NCBI GenBank assembly: GCA_034430155.1
Contig: DAOUET010000069.1
Location: 12,019-76,018 of the forward strand
DNA: 64,000 nt
Reading direction: 5' to 3'
From: DAOUET01 sp034430155
GTDB lineage: Bacteria; Chloroflexota; Anaerolineae; Anaerolineales; UBA4823
How positions within the stretch are numbered: the stretch's first letter is position 1; the number at the start of each line of letters is the position of its first letter. Positions 7,819-16,554 of the stretch are shown here, piece after piece. The notes under the pieces were generated by a model. The model had not been told where the DNA came from. It worked only from the letters and a program-made list of their open reading frames with translations, and did no database searches. A program made the translations under genes and the position numbers.

Positions 7819-8652
7819 ATGAGCATGACAACACTTGTACATGAGTTTAGAGCAACATACGCCTTCATGGAGCGCAACGCCAACTTGGTCAAGCGCTACT
7901 GGTCCTGGGAGTTGGTCTGGCTGGTGTACTCCATCGCCAACAGCCTCTCGGTCAGTTACATTGGACTGGGGATGGAACAGATCGGCGGCGGTCAGAATAT
8001 TGATGGCCGTTACCTGGTGCTATACCTGGTGATCGGCACCTTGGTGTGGCGCTACCTCTCATCGATCTTCTATTGGATCACCGATGTCATCAGCATCGAG
8101 CGCTGGGAAGGTACCATCGAATACACCCTGATGGCTCCCATCCACCGGATTACGCACATGGCCGGGCAAACCTTCTTCGCTGTGTTATACAGCCTGTTAT
8201 TTACCGGAGTGATCATGGTAGTAACTGTTGTAATGTTTGATATCGATATGAGTCAAGCTAATCTGCTTGGCGGCGCGCTAATGCTGATTACCGGAAGTCT
8301 ATCCTTCGTCGGAGTGGGCATCATGGGCTCGATATTGCCTCTGCTTTTCCCCGAACGAGGGGCTGAGATGACACATGTCATTATCGCCCTGTTGCTGCTG
8401 GTTTCTGGTGTGTACTACCCAGTAAATGTCTTGCCGGTGACCCTGCAAAAATTAGCAGTGTTCAGTCCGGCCACCTATGTGCTGGATGGTACCCGCCGGG
8501 CATTCTTGGAAGGTCTTGCCTCAAACCAGCTCTGGCCTTACATCTGGCCAACCCTGCTTATGGGATTCATCGCCATCCCGGTTGGACTGTGGGTTTTCGA
8601 ATTGGCTGAACGTTATGCTAAACGCGCCGGAAAATTGCATCGTAACGGTTAG
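7819..8652 (+). CDS. ABC-2 type transporter permease
   Basis: 277 residues with about six membrane segments. The second cytoplasmic region carries the ABC-2 pattern SIERWEGTIEYTLMAPIHR that contacts the ATPase. The C-terminal helices (ALLLLVSGVYYPVNVLP) and the basic tail FELAERYAKRAGKL are typical of DrrB-like permeases. It forms the membrane half of the exporter with the ATPase at 6813. The 172-base gap between them has no clear second promoter. Substrate is not evident; drug or lipid export is inferred from family and neighbouring efflux genes. Confidence 0.82.
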   Translation: MSMTTLVHEFRATYAFMERNANLVKRYWSWELVWLVYSIANSLSVSYIGLGMEQIGGGQNIDGRYLVLYLVIGTLVWRYLSSIFYWITDVISIERWEGTIEYTLMAPIHRITHMAGQTFFAVLYSLLFTGVIMVVTVVMFDIDMSQANLLGGALMLITGSLSFVGVGIMGSILPLLFPERGAEMTHVIIALLLLVSGVYYPVNVLPVTLQKLAVFSPATYVLDGTRRAFLEGLASNQLWPYIWPTLLMGFIAIPVGLWVFELAERYAKRAGKLHRNG

Positions 8653-8697
8653 AAATCTATACGCGCGGTTTCCCGGAGAGAAAGAAAGGAACCCATC

Positions 8698-8994
8698 ATG
8701 ATTACCATCGATATGATTGATGACTGGATATCCGCATCCAAGAAACCCATTATTCGGACGCAAATCATCACTCAATCAGCGGGAACAACTTCCTACGATC
8801 CCGTTTACGTCTTAATGCAAAACCAGTACAGCAAGCTGCGAGAGGCCGCCCACACGACGCGCTTGCTAAGATTCTTGAAATCGAGTGATGTAGCTATTGA
8901 CCTGAGTCGCTTTATCGAACCCAAGAGAACGGCTGTATTAACCCTGGCCGAGCGTTATGCCAGACGCGCAATTTCTCAACTTGGCAATGGCTAA
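8698..8994 (+). CDS. Small protein of unknown function, permease-like C-terminal tail
   Basis: 98 residues; ATG at 8698 with AAAGGA about 9 bases before it, 45 bases after the permease stop. Not recognised. No signal peptide or membrane segment. The last 18 residues, LTLAERYARRAISQLGNG, resemble the tail of the preceding permease (ELAERYAKRAGKL then HRNG), and the DNA is similar there too. It may be a remnant of a duplicated permease gene, or an independent small protein whose C-terminus happens to look alike. Its reading frame is intact, which slightly favours a real gene. Confidence 0.5.
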   Translation: MITIDMIDDWISASKKPIIRTQIITQSAGTTSYDPVYVLMQNQYSKLREAAHTTRLLRFLKSSDVAIDLSRFIEPKRTAVLTLAERYARRAISQLGNG

Positions 8995-9083
8995 TCAACA
9001 CACCCGATCCTTCTGTGGCAAGTCGGTGCTAGACCAGAACTCGCAAATATATACTTTCGACTTGAACTTGGGGAGCATCCTAA

Positions 9084-10397
9084 ATGACATCTGAAGGGAT
9101 ATCGCCTGTGGAAGCCCAGGCAGAAAGCGACTTGGCTCAGGCCCACACTCAAAACCTGACCGTAAAAGCACCCTTGCTGAATAAATGGCTCATGCTGTTC
9201 ATGGTGGCAATGGTTCTGGCGAATGTGGGTGGAAACATGTATGGCCCGCTGCTGCCGCTCTACCTGAAAGAATTAGATGCCAGTGTGATACAGATTGGCT
9301 TTTTCTTCACACTTTCTCAGATAGTGCCATTGGCCTTGCAGATCTTAGGTGGCTGGCTTTCCGATTCATTGGGACGATTACGCAGCATTGCGATGGGAAG
9401 CTTGGCAGGCGTGCTTTCATATGTGGGTCTGATCTTAGCACCCACCTGGCAATGGGTGCTGCTGGGTGAGGGCTTCTCGGCCGTCACGCGTTCGCTGATT
9501 GGACCCAGCTTCGGAGCTTTTATCGCCGAGCAATCCGCCGAGCAAAACCGCGCCAGGGTTTTTGGCATCACCGAAACCATTTTCATGGTTGTAGGGGTGG
9601 TTGGTCCACCTCTCGGTGGTTGGCTGGCCGATACCTATGGCTTTAAGTTCATGCTGGTTTGCGCTGGCCTGCTTTATACCCTGGCTACGATCATTCGGGT
9701 TGTGATGGCCCGGCTGGCCGCCCGCGGCGAAGAAGCCAATCCCGAAAAGCTGACCCTCCTTGGCCTGCGCGCCAACCTTGGCATGATGATGGGATTGGTC
9801 ATGGCAGGGGGTCTGGTAACCTGGATCTTACTCACAGATGGCGTGCGCGATGTGGCCTTCTCGCTGTCCTTCAATCTCTTACCGCTTTACCTTGGAGACA
9901 TCGGCGGTCTGACGATCCAGCAGATTGGCTGGCTTGAATCGTTTTTCGGCATCTTCATGATGCTCATCACTATCCCGGCTGGCTGGTTGGCTGACAGGAA
10001 AGGTGAGCGGCTGGCAATTGTTTTGGGATTCTTGCTCCAGTTCACCGCCTTGTTGACTTTCTTGCGGGTTGCCGGTTTTTGGGGCTATGCAATTGCCTGG
10101 GCGCTGCTCGGTTTGGGTGTGGGTATGATGTCGCCAGCTTACCAATCGCTGATAAGCAAGGCAGTACCCGAAAAAGTGCGCGGCACTGCCTTTGGGTTAT
10201 TCAACACCAGCCTGGGAGTGGTCTCCCTCCCCGCTCCTGCCATTGGCGCTCAACTCTGGGAACGAATCAATCCTAAATTTCCTTTTTCCGTGACTGCCTG
10301 GCTTGGCTTGTTGGCTATCATCCCTGTCTGGTTAAAATTCAAGCTGCCGGAGGGTAGTGCCGAGCCTGAAATGGTCGAAGAACCTGTAATTTTATAA
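9084..10397 (+). CDS. MFS transporter (drug-efflux type)
   Basis: 437 residues, start ATG at 9084 with GGGGAG about 9 bases upstream. A cytoplasmic N-terminus of about 35 residues is followed by 12 predicted membrane helices. MFS loop 2-3 motif GGWLSDSLGRLRS is present and is repeated in the second half as AGWLADRKGERLA. A further GGWLADTYGF stands in helix 5-6, the place of the antiporter motif C region. A long central loop (RLAARGEEANPEKL) separates the halves. By family, a proton-driven efflux permease; substrate unknown. It lies close behind the ABC-2 exporter and ahead of an acetyltransferase, which fits a resistance-type cluster. Confidence 0.8.
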   Translation: MTSEGISPVEAQAESDLAQAHTQNLTVKAPLLNKWLMLFMVAMVLANVGGNMYGPLLPLYLKELDASVIQIGFFFTLSQIVPLALQILGGWLSDSLGRLRSIAMGSLAGVLSYVGLILAPTWQWVLLGEGFSAVTRSLIGPSFGAFIAEQSAEQNRARVFGITETIFMVVGVVGPPLGGWLADTYGFKFMLVCAGLLYTLATIIRVVMARLAARGEEANPEKLTLLGLRANLGMMMGLVMAGGLVTWILLTDGVRDVAFSLSFNLLPLYLGDIGGLTIQQIGWLESFFGIFMMLITIPAGWLADRKGERLAIVLGFLLQFTALLTFLRVAGFWGYAIAWALLGLGVGMMSPAYQSLISKAVPEKVRGTAFGLFNTSLGVVSLPAPAIGAQLWERINPKFPFSVTAWLGLLAIIPVWLKFKLPEGSAEPEMVEEPVIL

Positions 10398-10430
10398 ATG
10401 TGTCAATTACAGAGTCGATTACTATCCATA

Positions 10431-10517
10431 GGAGTTAGACAGTTAGATGTCTCCCGGGTGTTTGGGCGGACTTCGCCCATCCTTAAACCCGGAGGTATCC
10501 TTCAACTGCCCAAGTCC
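10431..10517. repeat. MITE-like palindromic repeat, copy 1
   Basis: Ends GGAGTTAGACAGTT (10431-10444) and AACTGCCCAAGTCC (10504-10517) match as inverted repeats at 11 of 14 positions. The centre is a hairpin with GGGCG/CGCCC around GACTT, flanked by CTCCCGGGT and ACCCGGAG-type arms. The centre shares GGGTGTTTGGGC with the copy at 21889. No coding potential; intergenic. Confidence 0.55.
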
Positions 10518-10542
10518 TGATCAATAAAATTTTGGAGATAAT

Positions 10543-11592
10543 ATGAACACGAAAGAAATACTTATAGATAACATAAATCTTCCTTATGAACTGGTTTTAT
10601 CCGGACTCTCATTCCGGGGTTTTAGTGGCGAACAGGATTATGCTCATATTTTGGAGATCATCAACGCTACGAAAACTATAGACAAAATCGAGCGCTCAGA
10701 TACTTTAGAAGACATTGCGCGTTATTACGAACATTTACATAATAGCGACCCTTATAAGGACATGCTCTTCGCCGAGATGAATGGCCAGGTGATTGCTTAC
10801 AGTCGAGTTGAATGGAACATTAACGATGATGGCGAATGGTTAGGGTTCCATCTTTGTTTCCTACACCCCGAATGGCGACGTAAGGGCATCGGGCGGGCGA
10901 TGCTGCGCTATAACGAAGTTCGTCTTCGGCGTATCGCTGAGGAATTAATAGAAGCAGGTCAGATCCAGACTTCCACAACTTGTTACTTCGAAGTTTTCAC
11001 TTCCGACAGCGAGGTGGGCAAAGATGCCTTGATACTCAACGAAGGGTACCAGGCTGTCCGGTTTGCCTTCTCTATGCAAAGATCACTCCTGGAACCTATC
11101 GAAATCACCCCTATGCCGCCTGTTCTTGAAATCAGGTCATCTCTCTCTGAGCACTACCGCACGATCTGGGACGCCAGCCAGGAAGCTTTCCGCGATCACT
11201 GGGGCTTTGTACCCGCTCCTGAAGAGGAGTACCAACGTTGGTTAAAGGAACCCATTTTCAACCCCCATTTATGGAAAGTCGCCTGGGATGGTGACCAGGT
11301 AGCCGGGATGGTGTTAAACTTCGTCGATGAAAAAGAAAACGAGGAATACAGCCGCAAGCGGGGTTATACCGAAGGTATCTCCGTGCGGCGCCCATGGCGC
11401 AGGCAGGGCTTGGCGCGAGCTCTACTCACTCGCAGCTTGCAGATGTTCAAAGACATGGGCATGACAGAGGCTGCCTTGGGCGTCGATACTCAGAACCTCA
11501 ATGGTGCGCTACGGCTTTATGAAAGCGTTGGTTTTCGTCCTTATAAACGCTATACGACCTATCGCAAACCTTTGCAGATCGCCGGGGAATAG
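10543..11592 (+). CDS. Tandem-GNAT acetyltransferase
   Basis: 349 residues; ATG at 10543 with TTGGAG about 6 bases upstream. Two GNAT domains are visible. The first (about 15-175) has the acetyl-CoA loop LHPEWRRKGIGRAMLR. The second (about 195-345) has VRRPWRRQGLARALLTRS and the classic end NLNGALRLYESVGFRPYKR. The double-domain layout resembles mycothiol synthase MshD and related enzymes, but the true acceptor is unknown. Both pyrophosphate-binding R/Q-x-x-G-x-G/A loops look intact, so both halves may be active. Confidence 0.78.
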   Translation: MNTKEILIDNINLPYELVLSGLSFRGFSGEQDYAHILEIINATKTIDKIERSDTLEDIARYYEHLHNSDPYKDMLFAEMNGQVIAYSRVEWNINDDGEWLGFHLCFLHPEWRRKGIGRAMLRYNEVRLRRIAEELIEAGQIQTSTTCYFEVFTSDSEVGKDALILNEGYQAVRFAFSMQRSLLEPIEITPMPPVLEIRSSLSEHYRTIWDASQEAFRDHWGFVPAPEEEYQRWLKEPIFNPHLWKVAWDGDQVAGMVLNFVDEKENEEYSRKRGYTEGISVRRPWRRQGLARALLTRSLQMFKDMGMTEAALGVDTQNLNGALRLYESVGFRPYKRYTTYRKPLQIAGE

Positions 11593-11707
11593 TGTTACCG
11601 GACATAAGAAACAATGACGAAGGCTGCGAACTTTTATCCCCTGCGTTGTATACCGGGAAGATTAGAGATCAATTTCGATCTTCAGAATAGTTTACAATTT
11701 AGCGGCC

Positions 11708-11771
11708 TATAATACCTCATAAAAAAGAGGTTTCTTGAGTTTGAAGGTGGGGCTTCACCCCACCTTCAAAC
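11708..11771 (+). promoter_or_regulatory. -10 element and strong leader hairpin upstream of the HAD gene
   Basis: TATAAT at 11708-11713 (no clear -35) is followed by a perfect 14-bp stem, 11739-11752 with 11758-11771, loop CTTCA. The arm begins GTTTGAAGGTGGGG. There is no T-run after it, so it is not a standard terminator for the + strand. It could stabilise or regulate the HAD transcript, or be the end of the preceding one. Confidence 0.4.
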
Positions 11772-11889
11772 CTATCTATCAGCTGCATGGGGAGTGAATC
11801 GTCTAATTACGATTGCCTGCATAGTGTTATTTGATAGGACCAAGGGACTCCATGATCGATCACAATCGGTGAATTCCCAAAGGAGCAAA

Positions 11890-12495
11890 GTGAAAATTCG
11901 GGCAGTTATTTTCGACTTCGGTGGTGTCATAGTACGCACCGAGAACCGCGCTTTTCGCTGTAAGCTGGCCGCTCGTCTGAGCGTGACTTCTGACGAACTT
12001 GACCGTTTGATTTTTGAATCGGAGAGCGCCCGTCAGGCAACCTTGGGAGAAATTACTACTCAAGAACATTGGGAAGCCGTTCGCAAGATACTCAATCTCT
12101 CAGCCCAAGAATTCCCTTCAGTGCCGCTCGCATTTTGGGGTGGGGATATCCTGGACGATGCTCTGGTCGATTACGTCCGTTCTTTGCGCCCCCAATACAA
12201 GACCGCCCTGCTCAGCAACGCCTGGGACGATCTCCGCCGGGAACTCAGGCAAACCTGGCAAATCGAAGACGCCTTCGACGAGATCATCATCTCGGCGGAA
12301 GTCGGCTTTGCCAAACCAGACCCACACATTTACCAGTTGGCGCTTAATCGCCTGCGGGTGGCACCAGACGAGGCCGTTTTTATAGATGATACCCCAGAAA
12401 ACGTGGATGCGGCCGGGCAAACAGGGATGCACGCCATTCATTTCGAAAGTTCACAACAGGTACGGGCAGCATTAGGGCAGTTGTTGAATGGTTGA
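11890..12495 (+). CDS. HAD-superfamily hydrolase (subfamily IA)
   Basis: 201 residues from a GTG at 11890, chosen because AAAGGAG directly precedes it and because homologous proteins begin just before the DFGGV motif; an upstream GTG at 11794 would add 32 residues without a recognisable fold. Motif I is VIFDFGGVIV, motif II LLSNAWD, motif III Lys in GFAKPDPHIY, motif IV VFIDDTPENVDAA. The DFGGV form is typical of the phosphatase/epoxide-hydrolase-N-domain type HAD proteins. Predicted small-molecule phosphatase in the cytoplasm; substrate unknown. Confidence 0.8.
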   Translation: MKIRAVIFDFGGVIVRTENRAFRCKLAARLSVTSDELDRLIFESESARQATLGEITTQEHWEAVRKILNLSAQEFPSVPLAFWGGDILDDALVDYVRSLRPQYKTALLSNAWDDLRRELRQTWQIEDAFDEIIISAEVGFAKPDPHIYQLALNRLRVAPDEAVFIDDTPENVDAAGQTGMHAIHFESSQQVRAALGQLLNG

Positions 12496-12645
12496 TGCCA
12501 TACGGAGAGATGAATAGTAAGAAGGCAATAATTTCGATGCTTCGTGCGCCTTGCTCTAAATGTCTGGTGAACCGCTCGAGTTCGTCCATTTCCTTTATCC
12601 AGGGATAAAATGGTCAGTAAAACAAACCAAGAGGTCATGGCGTAA

Positions 12646-14031
12646 ATGAAATTAACCGAATTGACGCTGGCTGATGCCGCTAAATTAATCTCCCAGGGCG
12701 ATGTTTCGCCAGTGGAATTGACTCAGGCCCACCTCGAACGCATCCAAAATGTGGAGCCTCGTTTAAATAGCTTCATTACCATTACCGCCGAGGATGGACT
12801 GCGCCGCGCCAGGGAAGCTGAGCAGGCCATCGCTCACGGTGAATATCTTGGTAGGCTGCACGGCATTCCAATTGCTATCAAGGATATCTACGAGACTGCC
12901 GGGATTCGCACCACTATGGGGTCGAAATTCTTCAGCGATTACCTCCCCCAGGCAGATTGCGCCGTTATGCAGATGTTGAATGCTGCTGGAGTAGTATGTC
13001 TCGGAAAATTAAACATGCACGAAATCGCCCTGGGTGTCACCACCGACAATCCCCACTTTGGCGCCTGTCACAATCCCTGGCAGCTCGATCGATCGCCGGG
13101 AGGCTCGTCTGGTGGTTCTGGGGCTGCCTTGGCGGCTGAATTGTGCCTGGCTTCTTTGGGAACTGATACCGGCGGCTCCATCCGTATCCCCGCCTCGTTA
13201 TGCGGCATAGTAGGGTTAAAGCCGACCTATGGGCGCGTCAGCCTGCGAGGCGTGATCCCGCTCAGCTGGAACCTGGATCACGCTGGTCCCATGGCCCGGC
13301 GCGTATCTGATGTCGCCATCCTTCTGCAATCTATCTGCGGCTATGACCCGCTCGACCCTTATTCAGCCGACCGCCCGGTCGACGACTACCTCGAGGGTTT
13401 GCAAGCCGGTGTCCATGGCTGGCGTGTAGCTCTGGCAAACGACCTCTTCTTCACCAATGCTGATGGAGAGGTATTGGAAGCCATGGGCGCCGCCGGGAGT
13501 ATCTTTACCTATCTTGGCGCCCAGGTCAGCCAGGTCGATGTCCCGGGCGGGCGTGAGGCTGCCCAAGCGAACGGCTTAATGACCACCAGTGACGCAGCCG
13601 CCTTTCACGCTGAGCGCTTACAGAGACAACCGGAAGGATTTGGCGCGGATGTTTTAGAACGCCTGCGATCGGGCGCAGCTTATTCTTCCACTGAATATAT
13701 CCTGGCGCGCCGTAGGCAGACTCTAATACGACGCCAGTTCGAACAGTTCTTCGAAGATTATGACATCTTATTGACCCCCACCACTCCAATTGCGGCTCCA
13801 TCCTTACACGGACCCGACGCCGTGCAACAGGCTGGTATCCTCACCCGCTTCACTGCGCCCTTCAACCTGACCGGTTTGCCGGCCCTATCATTACCTTGTG
13901 GTTTAACCTCCACGGGGTTGCCAATCGGGCTGCAAATCATTTCCCGTCCCTGGGCTGAAGCGCAGGTGTTGCGGGCTGCTTACGCTTTCGAACAAGCTAC
14001 CTCCTGGCACCTGCAGAAACCAAAGATCTAA
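12646..14031 (+). CDS. Amidase-signature hydrolase (GatA-like)
   Basis: 461 residues, about the length of GatA. The amidase-signature catalytic triad is in place: Lys near 78 (PIAIKDIYETAG), cis-Ser in the SSGGSGAALA block (150s), and nucleophile Ser near 178 in GTDTGGSIRIPAS. The C-terminal core (LTPTTPIAAP, LTGLPALSLPCG, LPIGLQII) is also standard. Family members hydrolyse amides or serve as the GatA subunit of tRNA-dependent transamidase. No gatB or gatC lies nearby, so a stand-alone amidase is at least as likely as GatA. The next gene starts 3 bases after the stop, suggesting one transcript with the MFS gene. Confidence 0.82.
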   Translation: MKLTELTLADAAKLISQGDVSPVELTQAHLERIQNVEPRLNSFITITAEDGLRRAREAEQAIAHGEYLGRLHGIPIAIKDIYETAGIRTTMGSKFFSDYLPQADCAVMQMLNAAGVVCLGKLNMHEIALGVTTDNPHFGACHNPWQLDRSPGGSSGGSGAALAAELCLASLGTDTGGSIRIPASLCGIVGLKPTYGRVSLRGVIPLSWNLDHAGPMARRVSDVAILLQSICGYDPLDPYSADRPVDDYLEGLQAGVHGWRVALANDLFFTNADGEVLEAMGAAGSIFTYLGAQVSQVDVPGGREAAQANGLMTTSDAAAFHAERLQRQPEGFGADVLERLRSGAAYSSTEYILARRRQTLIRRQFEQFFEDYDILLTPTTPIAAPSLHGPDAVQQAGILTRFTAPFNLTGLPALSLPCGLTSTGLPIGLQIISRPWAEAQVLRAAYAFEQATSWHLQKPKI

Positions 14032-14034
14032 GCT

Positions 14035-15309
14035 ATGCGGCTCTCTAACCCTGCGGGTTCACTAACAACACAAATCCGTTCATTTAACCGCTCAGCGCGC
14101 CTCTTTTTGATCGCCACCATCATAGATGGCATCGTTTTCAGCGCCTGGAACCTGTTCTTCAATTTCTTCATTCTAGAACGCGGTTTTGGGCGCGACTTTC
14201 TAGGATTGGTCAATGCAATGCCTTCTGTAGGCGCCCTGTTGCTCGGCATTCCCATTGGCATGCTCTCTGATCGCATCAGCCGCAAGCGTGCCATGCTGGT
14301 TGGCGTGACCGTATCCATCGTGTGTATGGGGCTTGAAGTTTCAGTGGGTAGTCCAACGCTGATCTTGTTGATGGCCTTTCTAGGCGGTCTGGCAAACATG
14401 TTGTACTACCTCAGTCAGGCCCCCTTCATGATGAAAGTCTCTGATGAAGATAACCGTACCTTACTATTCAGCTTGAATTTTGGTGTGATGACTCTTTCGG
14501 GGGCAGTCGGCAACCTGTTTGCCGGACAGCTACCGGGTCTTTTTGGAAATCTCTTGTCCGTTCCTGCGCGCAGTGCCGCTGCCTATCAAGCCGTCTTGTT
14601 GGTCAGCGTGGTAATGAGCTTATTCACCCTTATACCTCTTACACTCATCAAGGAACCTCAGACCAGCCCGGAACAACATGTTGACGGGCAACCCAAATCT
14701 GCGCTGTCCCAGATCCTCCGGCGTCCTCTTACACTCAAACTGGCTCTCCCCAACATGTTGATCGGTCTGGGGGCTGCAATTCTTATCCCCTATATGAACG
14801 TCTTCTTCCTGGACCGCTTTTCACTTCCGGATAAGCAGCTGGGTCTGCTCTTCAGCCTTTCGGCTGTATTGACAGGGGTAGGGTCTGTAATAGGCCCACG
14901 CCTGGCAACCAAACTTGGGGGCAAAATCCGGGCTGTGGTGCTTACCCAAGGGGGTAGTCTGGCTTTCTTGATGTTGGTGGGCTTCTCGCCATTTCTCTGG
15001 TTGGTGTCGATAAGCTTCCTGCTGAGAGGTACTTTAATGAATATGGCAGTCCCTTTGTATCACGCTTTCGCGATGCAACAAATCCAAGAAAGAGAGCAAG
15101 GCACCGTTAACAGCGTGATCGAATTAGCCTGGCAGGTGGGCTGGGCTGTTGGACCATATATATCGGGGCTGGTGCAGGCTTCCTACGGCTTCACACCACT
15201 CTTCTTAGCTACCGCAACGCTGTACGCAGCTTCAATTGGGTCTACTTGGGTATTCTTTCACAAGCACGAAACGATCTCCCTATCTCAAAGCGTGGTTAAG
15301 GCGCCTTAA
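14035..15309 (+). CDS. MFS transporter
   Basis: 424 residues, 12 predicted membrane helices. The motif LSDRISRKRAMLVG marks the loop between helices 2 and 3 of MFS permeases; VNAMPSVGALLLGIPIG precedes it and the second half begins near 225 after the charged linker PEQHVDGQPKS. Substrate not evident. It follows the amidase gene by 3 bases and could import or export a compound related to the amidase, but this is inference. Its stop codon lies inside a strong terminator hairpin. Confidence 0.78.
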   Translation: MRLSNPAGSLTTQIRSFNRSARLFLIATIIDGIVFSAWNLFFNFFILERGFGRDFLGLVNAMPSVGALLLGIPIGMLSDRISRKRAMLVGVTVSIVCMGLEVSVGSPTLILLMAFLGGLANMLYYLSQAPFMMKVSDEDNRTLLFSLNFGVMTLSGAVGNLFAGQLPGLFGNLLSVPARSAAAYQAVLLVSVVMSLFTLIPLTLIKEPQTSPEQHVDGQPKSALSQILRRPLTLKLALPNMLIGLGAAILIPYMNVFFLDRFSLPDKQLGLLFSLSAVLTGVGSVIGPRLATKLGGKIRAVVLTQGGSLAFLMLVGFSPFLWLVSISFLLRGTLMNMAVPLYHAFAMQQIQEREQGTVNSVIELAWQVGWAVGPYISGLVQASYGFTPLFLATATLYAASIGSTWVFFHKHETISLSQSVVKAP

Positions 15310-15328
15310 CCACATCGATCTTTTTTTT
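15292..15328 (+). terminator. Terminator overlapping the end of the MFS gene
   Basis: GTGGTTAAGGC (15292-15302) and GCCTTAACCAC (15303-15313) form a perfect 22-base palindrome that contains the last codons and the TAA stop. After ATCGATC come eight T (15321-15328). Confidence 0.75.
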
Positions 15329-15720
15329 GATCATCTAACCCGACACACATTTAGAACAATCAGTATGTAGGTTAGATTGAGGGTGAGTTTGCCAATTTCT
15401 TGCGAGATAGGAGGCTTACTTAGTGATCTAGTGCTCATAGATAGTTAGAGGTTGGACTCAGCTAACTGATCTATCTGCTTTTAATATCATTTTCTTAGAC
15501 GCTATTTTAAGCATGCACGACCTTGACTCATATCTTCTGGTTTGATGAGATGCATATAAGCTGGGTTTATGGCCCAATTACGGCTTAATCTTTGGAAAAG
15601 TGCTTTGTGCTAGCGTCGCACTGCGCTTCTTGTCGCGTGTACGAGATTTGCATAGGAATTAACTTCTATTTAGTATGCTGTCCCTTACGCCAGATGCAGT
15701 ACAGGAAGGTATCTTGGAAG
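15329..15720. other. Gene-free spacer
   Basis: No convincing gene. AT-rich, with an imperfect stem AGTTAG/CTAACT near 15450-15480. The one ORF on the + strand (15592-15792) has no ribosome binding site and runs into the CoA-binding gene on the other strand. Confidence 0.4.
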
Positions 15721-16185
15721 TTATTTGGGATAATTTCCGCCCACTTTCTTCACGAAACCGTGCAAACGATGGAAGAACCCTGTATTTGGTAAGAACATAA
15801 ATGGGCAGAAGCCCGCTATCACCTCGATGGCCTGCTCCTGGCAATAAAGGATGGCGCTCTCACTTACCGCTCCGATGCCCTCACCCCGGTGCATCCAGAC
15901 CCGCGGAATGCCAGCCTCTTTGCAATCGCGTACGATTTTATCGGTGACACCGGGGACGGTCATTAAAAGGGCTCCATCTACGGTAGGAACGATCTCCTGC
16001 AAGCGTGGGTAACACTTTGCGCCGTCGATTTCGCTAGTCTTGGGGTTGACTGGAAAGACTTCATATCCGCGCTTCTGGAACTCGTTGAACACCTTTCGAG
16101 TGAAATCCTGAGGATCTCGTGATACTCCAACTATTGCTAGACGCTTCTGCGATAAAAAATCCTCGATCGTTCTCAGTTTAGTCAT
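15721..16185 (-). CDS. CoA-binding domain protein (YccU-like)
   Basis: 154 residues from the ATG at 16185 (minus), chosen for GGAAGGAGG just upstream; a longer frame to 16245 lacks a signal. The fold is a Rossmann CoA-binding domain: KRLAIVGVSRDPQDF, GYEVFPVNP, the block DGALLMTVPG, and RVWMHRGEGIG. These single-domain proteins resemble the CoA-binding part of succinyl-CoA synthetase alpha. Their physiological role is poorly known; ligand binding in the cytoplasm is inferred. The gene converges with the MFS gene across a 400-base spacer. Confidence 0.8.
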   Translation of the reverse strand: MTKLRTIEDFLSQKRLAIVGVSRDPQDFTRKVFNEFQKRGYEVFPVNPKTSEIDGAKCYPRLQEIVPTVDGALLMTVPGVTDKIVRDCKEAGIPRVWMHRGEGIGAVSESAILYCQEQAIEVIAGFCPFMFLPNTGFFHRLHGFVKKVGGNYPK

Positions 16186-16412
16186 TTCTACCTCCTTCCA
16201 ATCGCTCTGATTTCTGACAAGCTCTTCTAGGGCTTCAACCTCCACCCTGATTAAAGCTAATTACATAGCCATCACTCGAGTCGGCTTGCTTCAAACCTAG
16301 ATATACCTTAACGCTTCAGAGATTCATAGGGACACGTGTTCTGTTATGTAAGTGACGATTATCACCTGACCCCTCGCCTTTCTTGGCATCCGGATGCACG
16401 CTTGGTCAAGGC

Positions 16413-16440
16413 TTGACGCAAGCCAGTCCGGTGGTAGACT
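16413..16440 (+). promoter_or_regulatory. Sigma-70-type promoter for the acetyltransferase gene
   Basis: TTGACG (16413-16418), 16-bp spacer, TAGACT (16435-16440). It lies about 115 bases upstream of the ATG at 16555. Confidence 0.5.
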
Positions 16441-16467
16441 CGCTCAAGTTACTGGCTTAAATAATTC

Positions 16468-16501
16468 AATCAAACAGGAATCCGGGGTGTCCTGGTTGAT
16501 T
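16468..16501 (+). promoter_or_regulatory. Leader stem-loop before the acetyltransferase gene
   Basis: AATCAA-A-CAGGA (16468-16479) pairs with TCCTG-G-TTGATT (16490-16501), one mismatch, loop of 10. It is located between the promoter and the start codon; it may be an operator or RNA element. There is no T-run, so it is not a terminator. Confidence 0.4.
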
Positions 16502-16554
16502 AAATTACCTCACGTGCGAATTCCACGGACCTTGATCAGTATAAAGGAAAAGTC

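Noticed and set aside
11739..11771. Fifth copy of the MITE-like family
   Set aside because: It has a perfect hairpin but lacks the CTTACGCA-type terminal repeats.
15592..15792. 66-codon + strand frame in the spacer after the MFS gene
   Set aside because: No ribosome binding site, Cys-rich without pattern, and overlaps the CoA-binding gene on the other strand.
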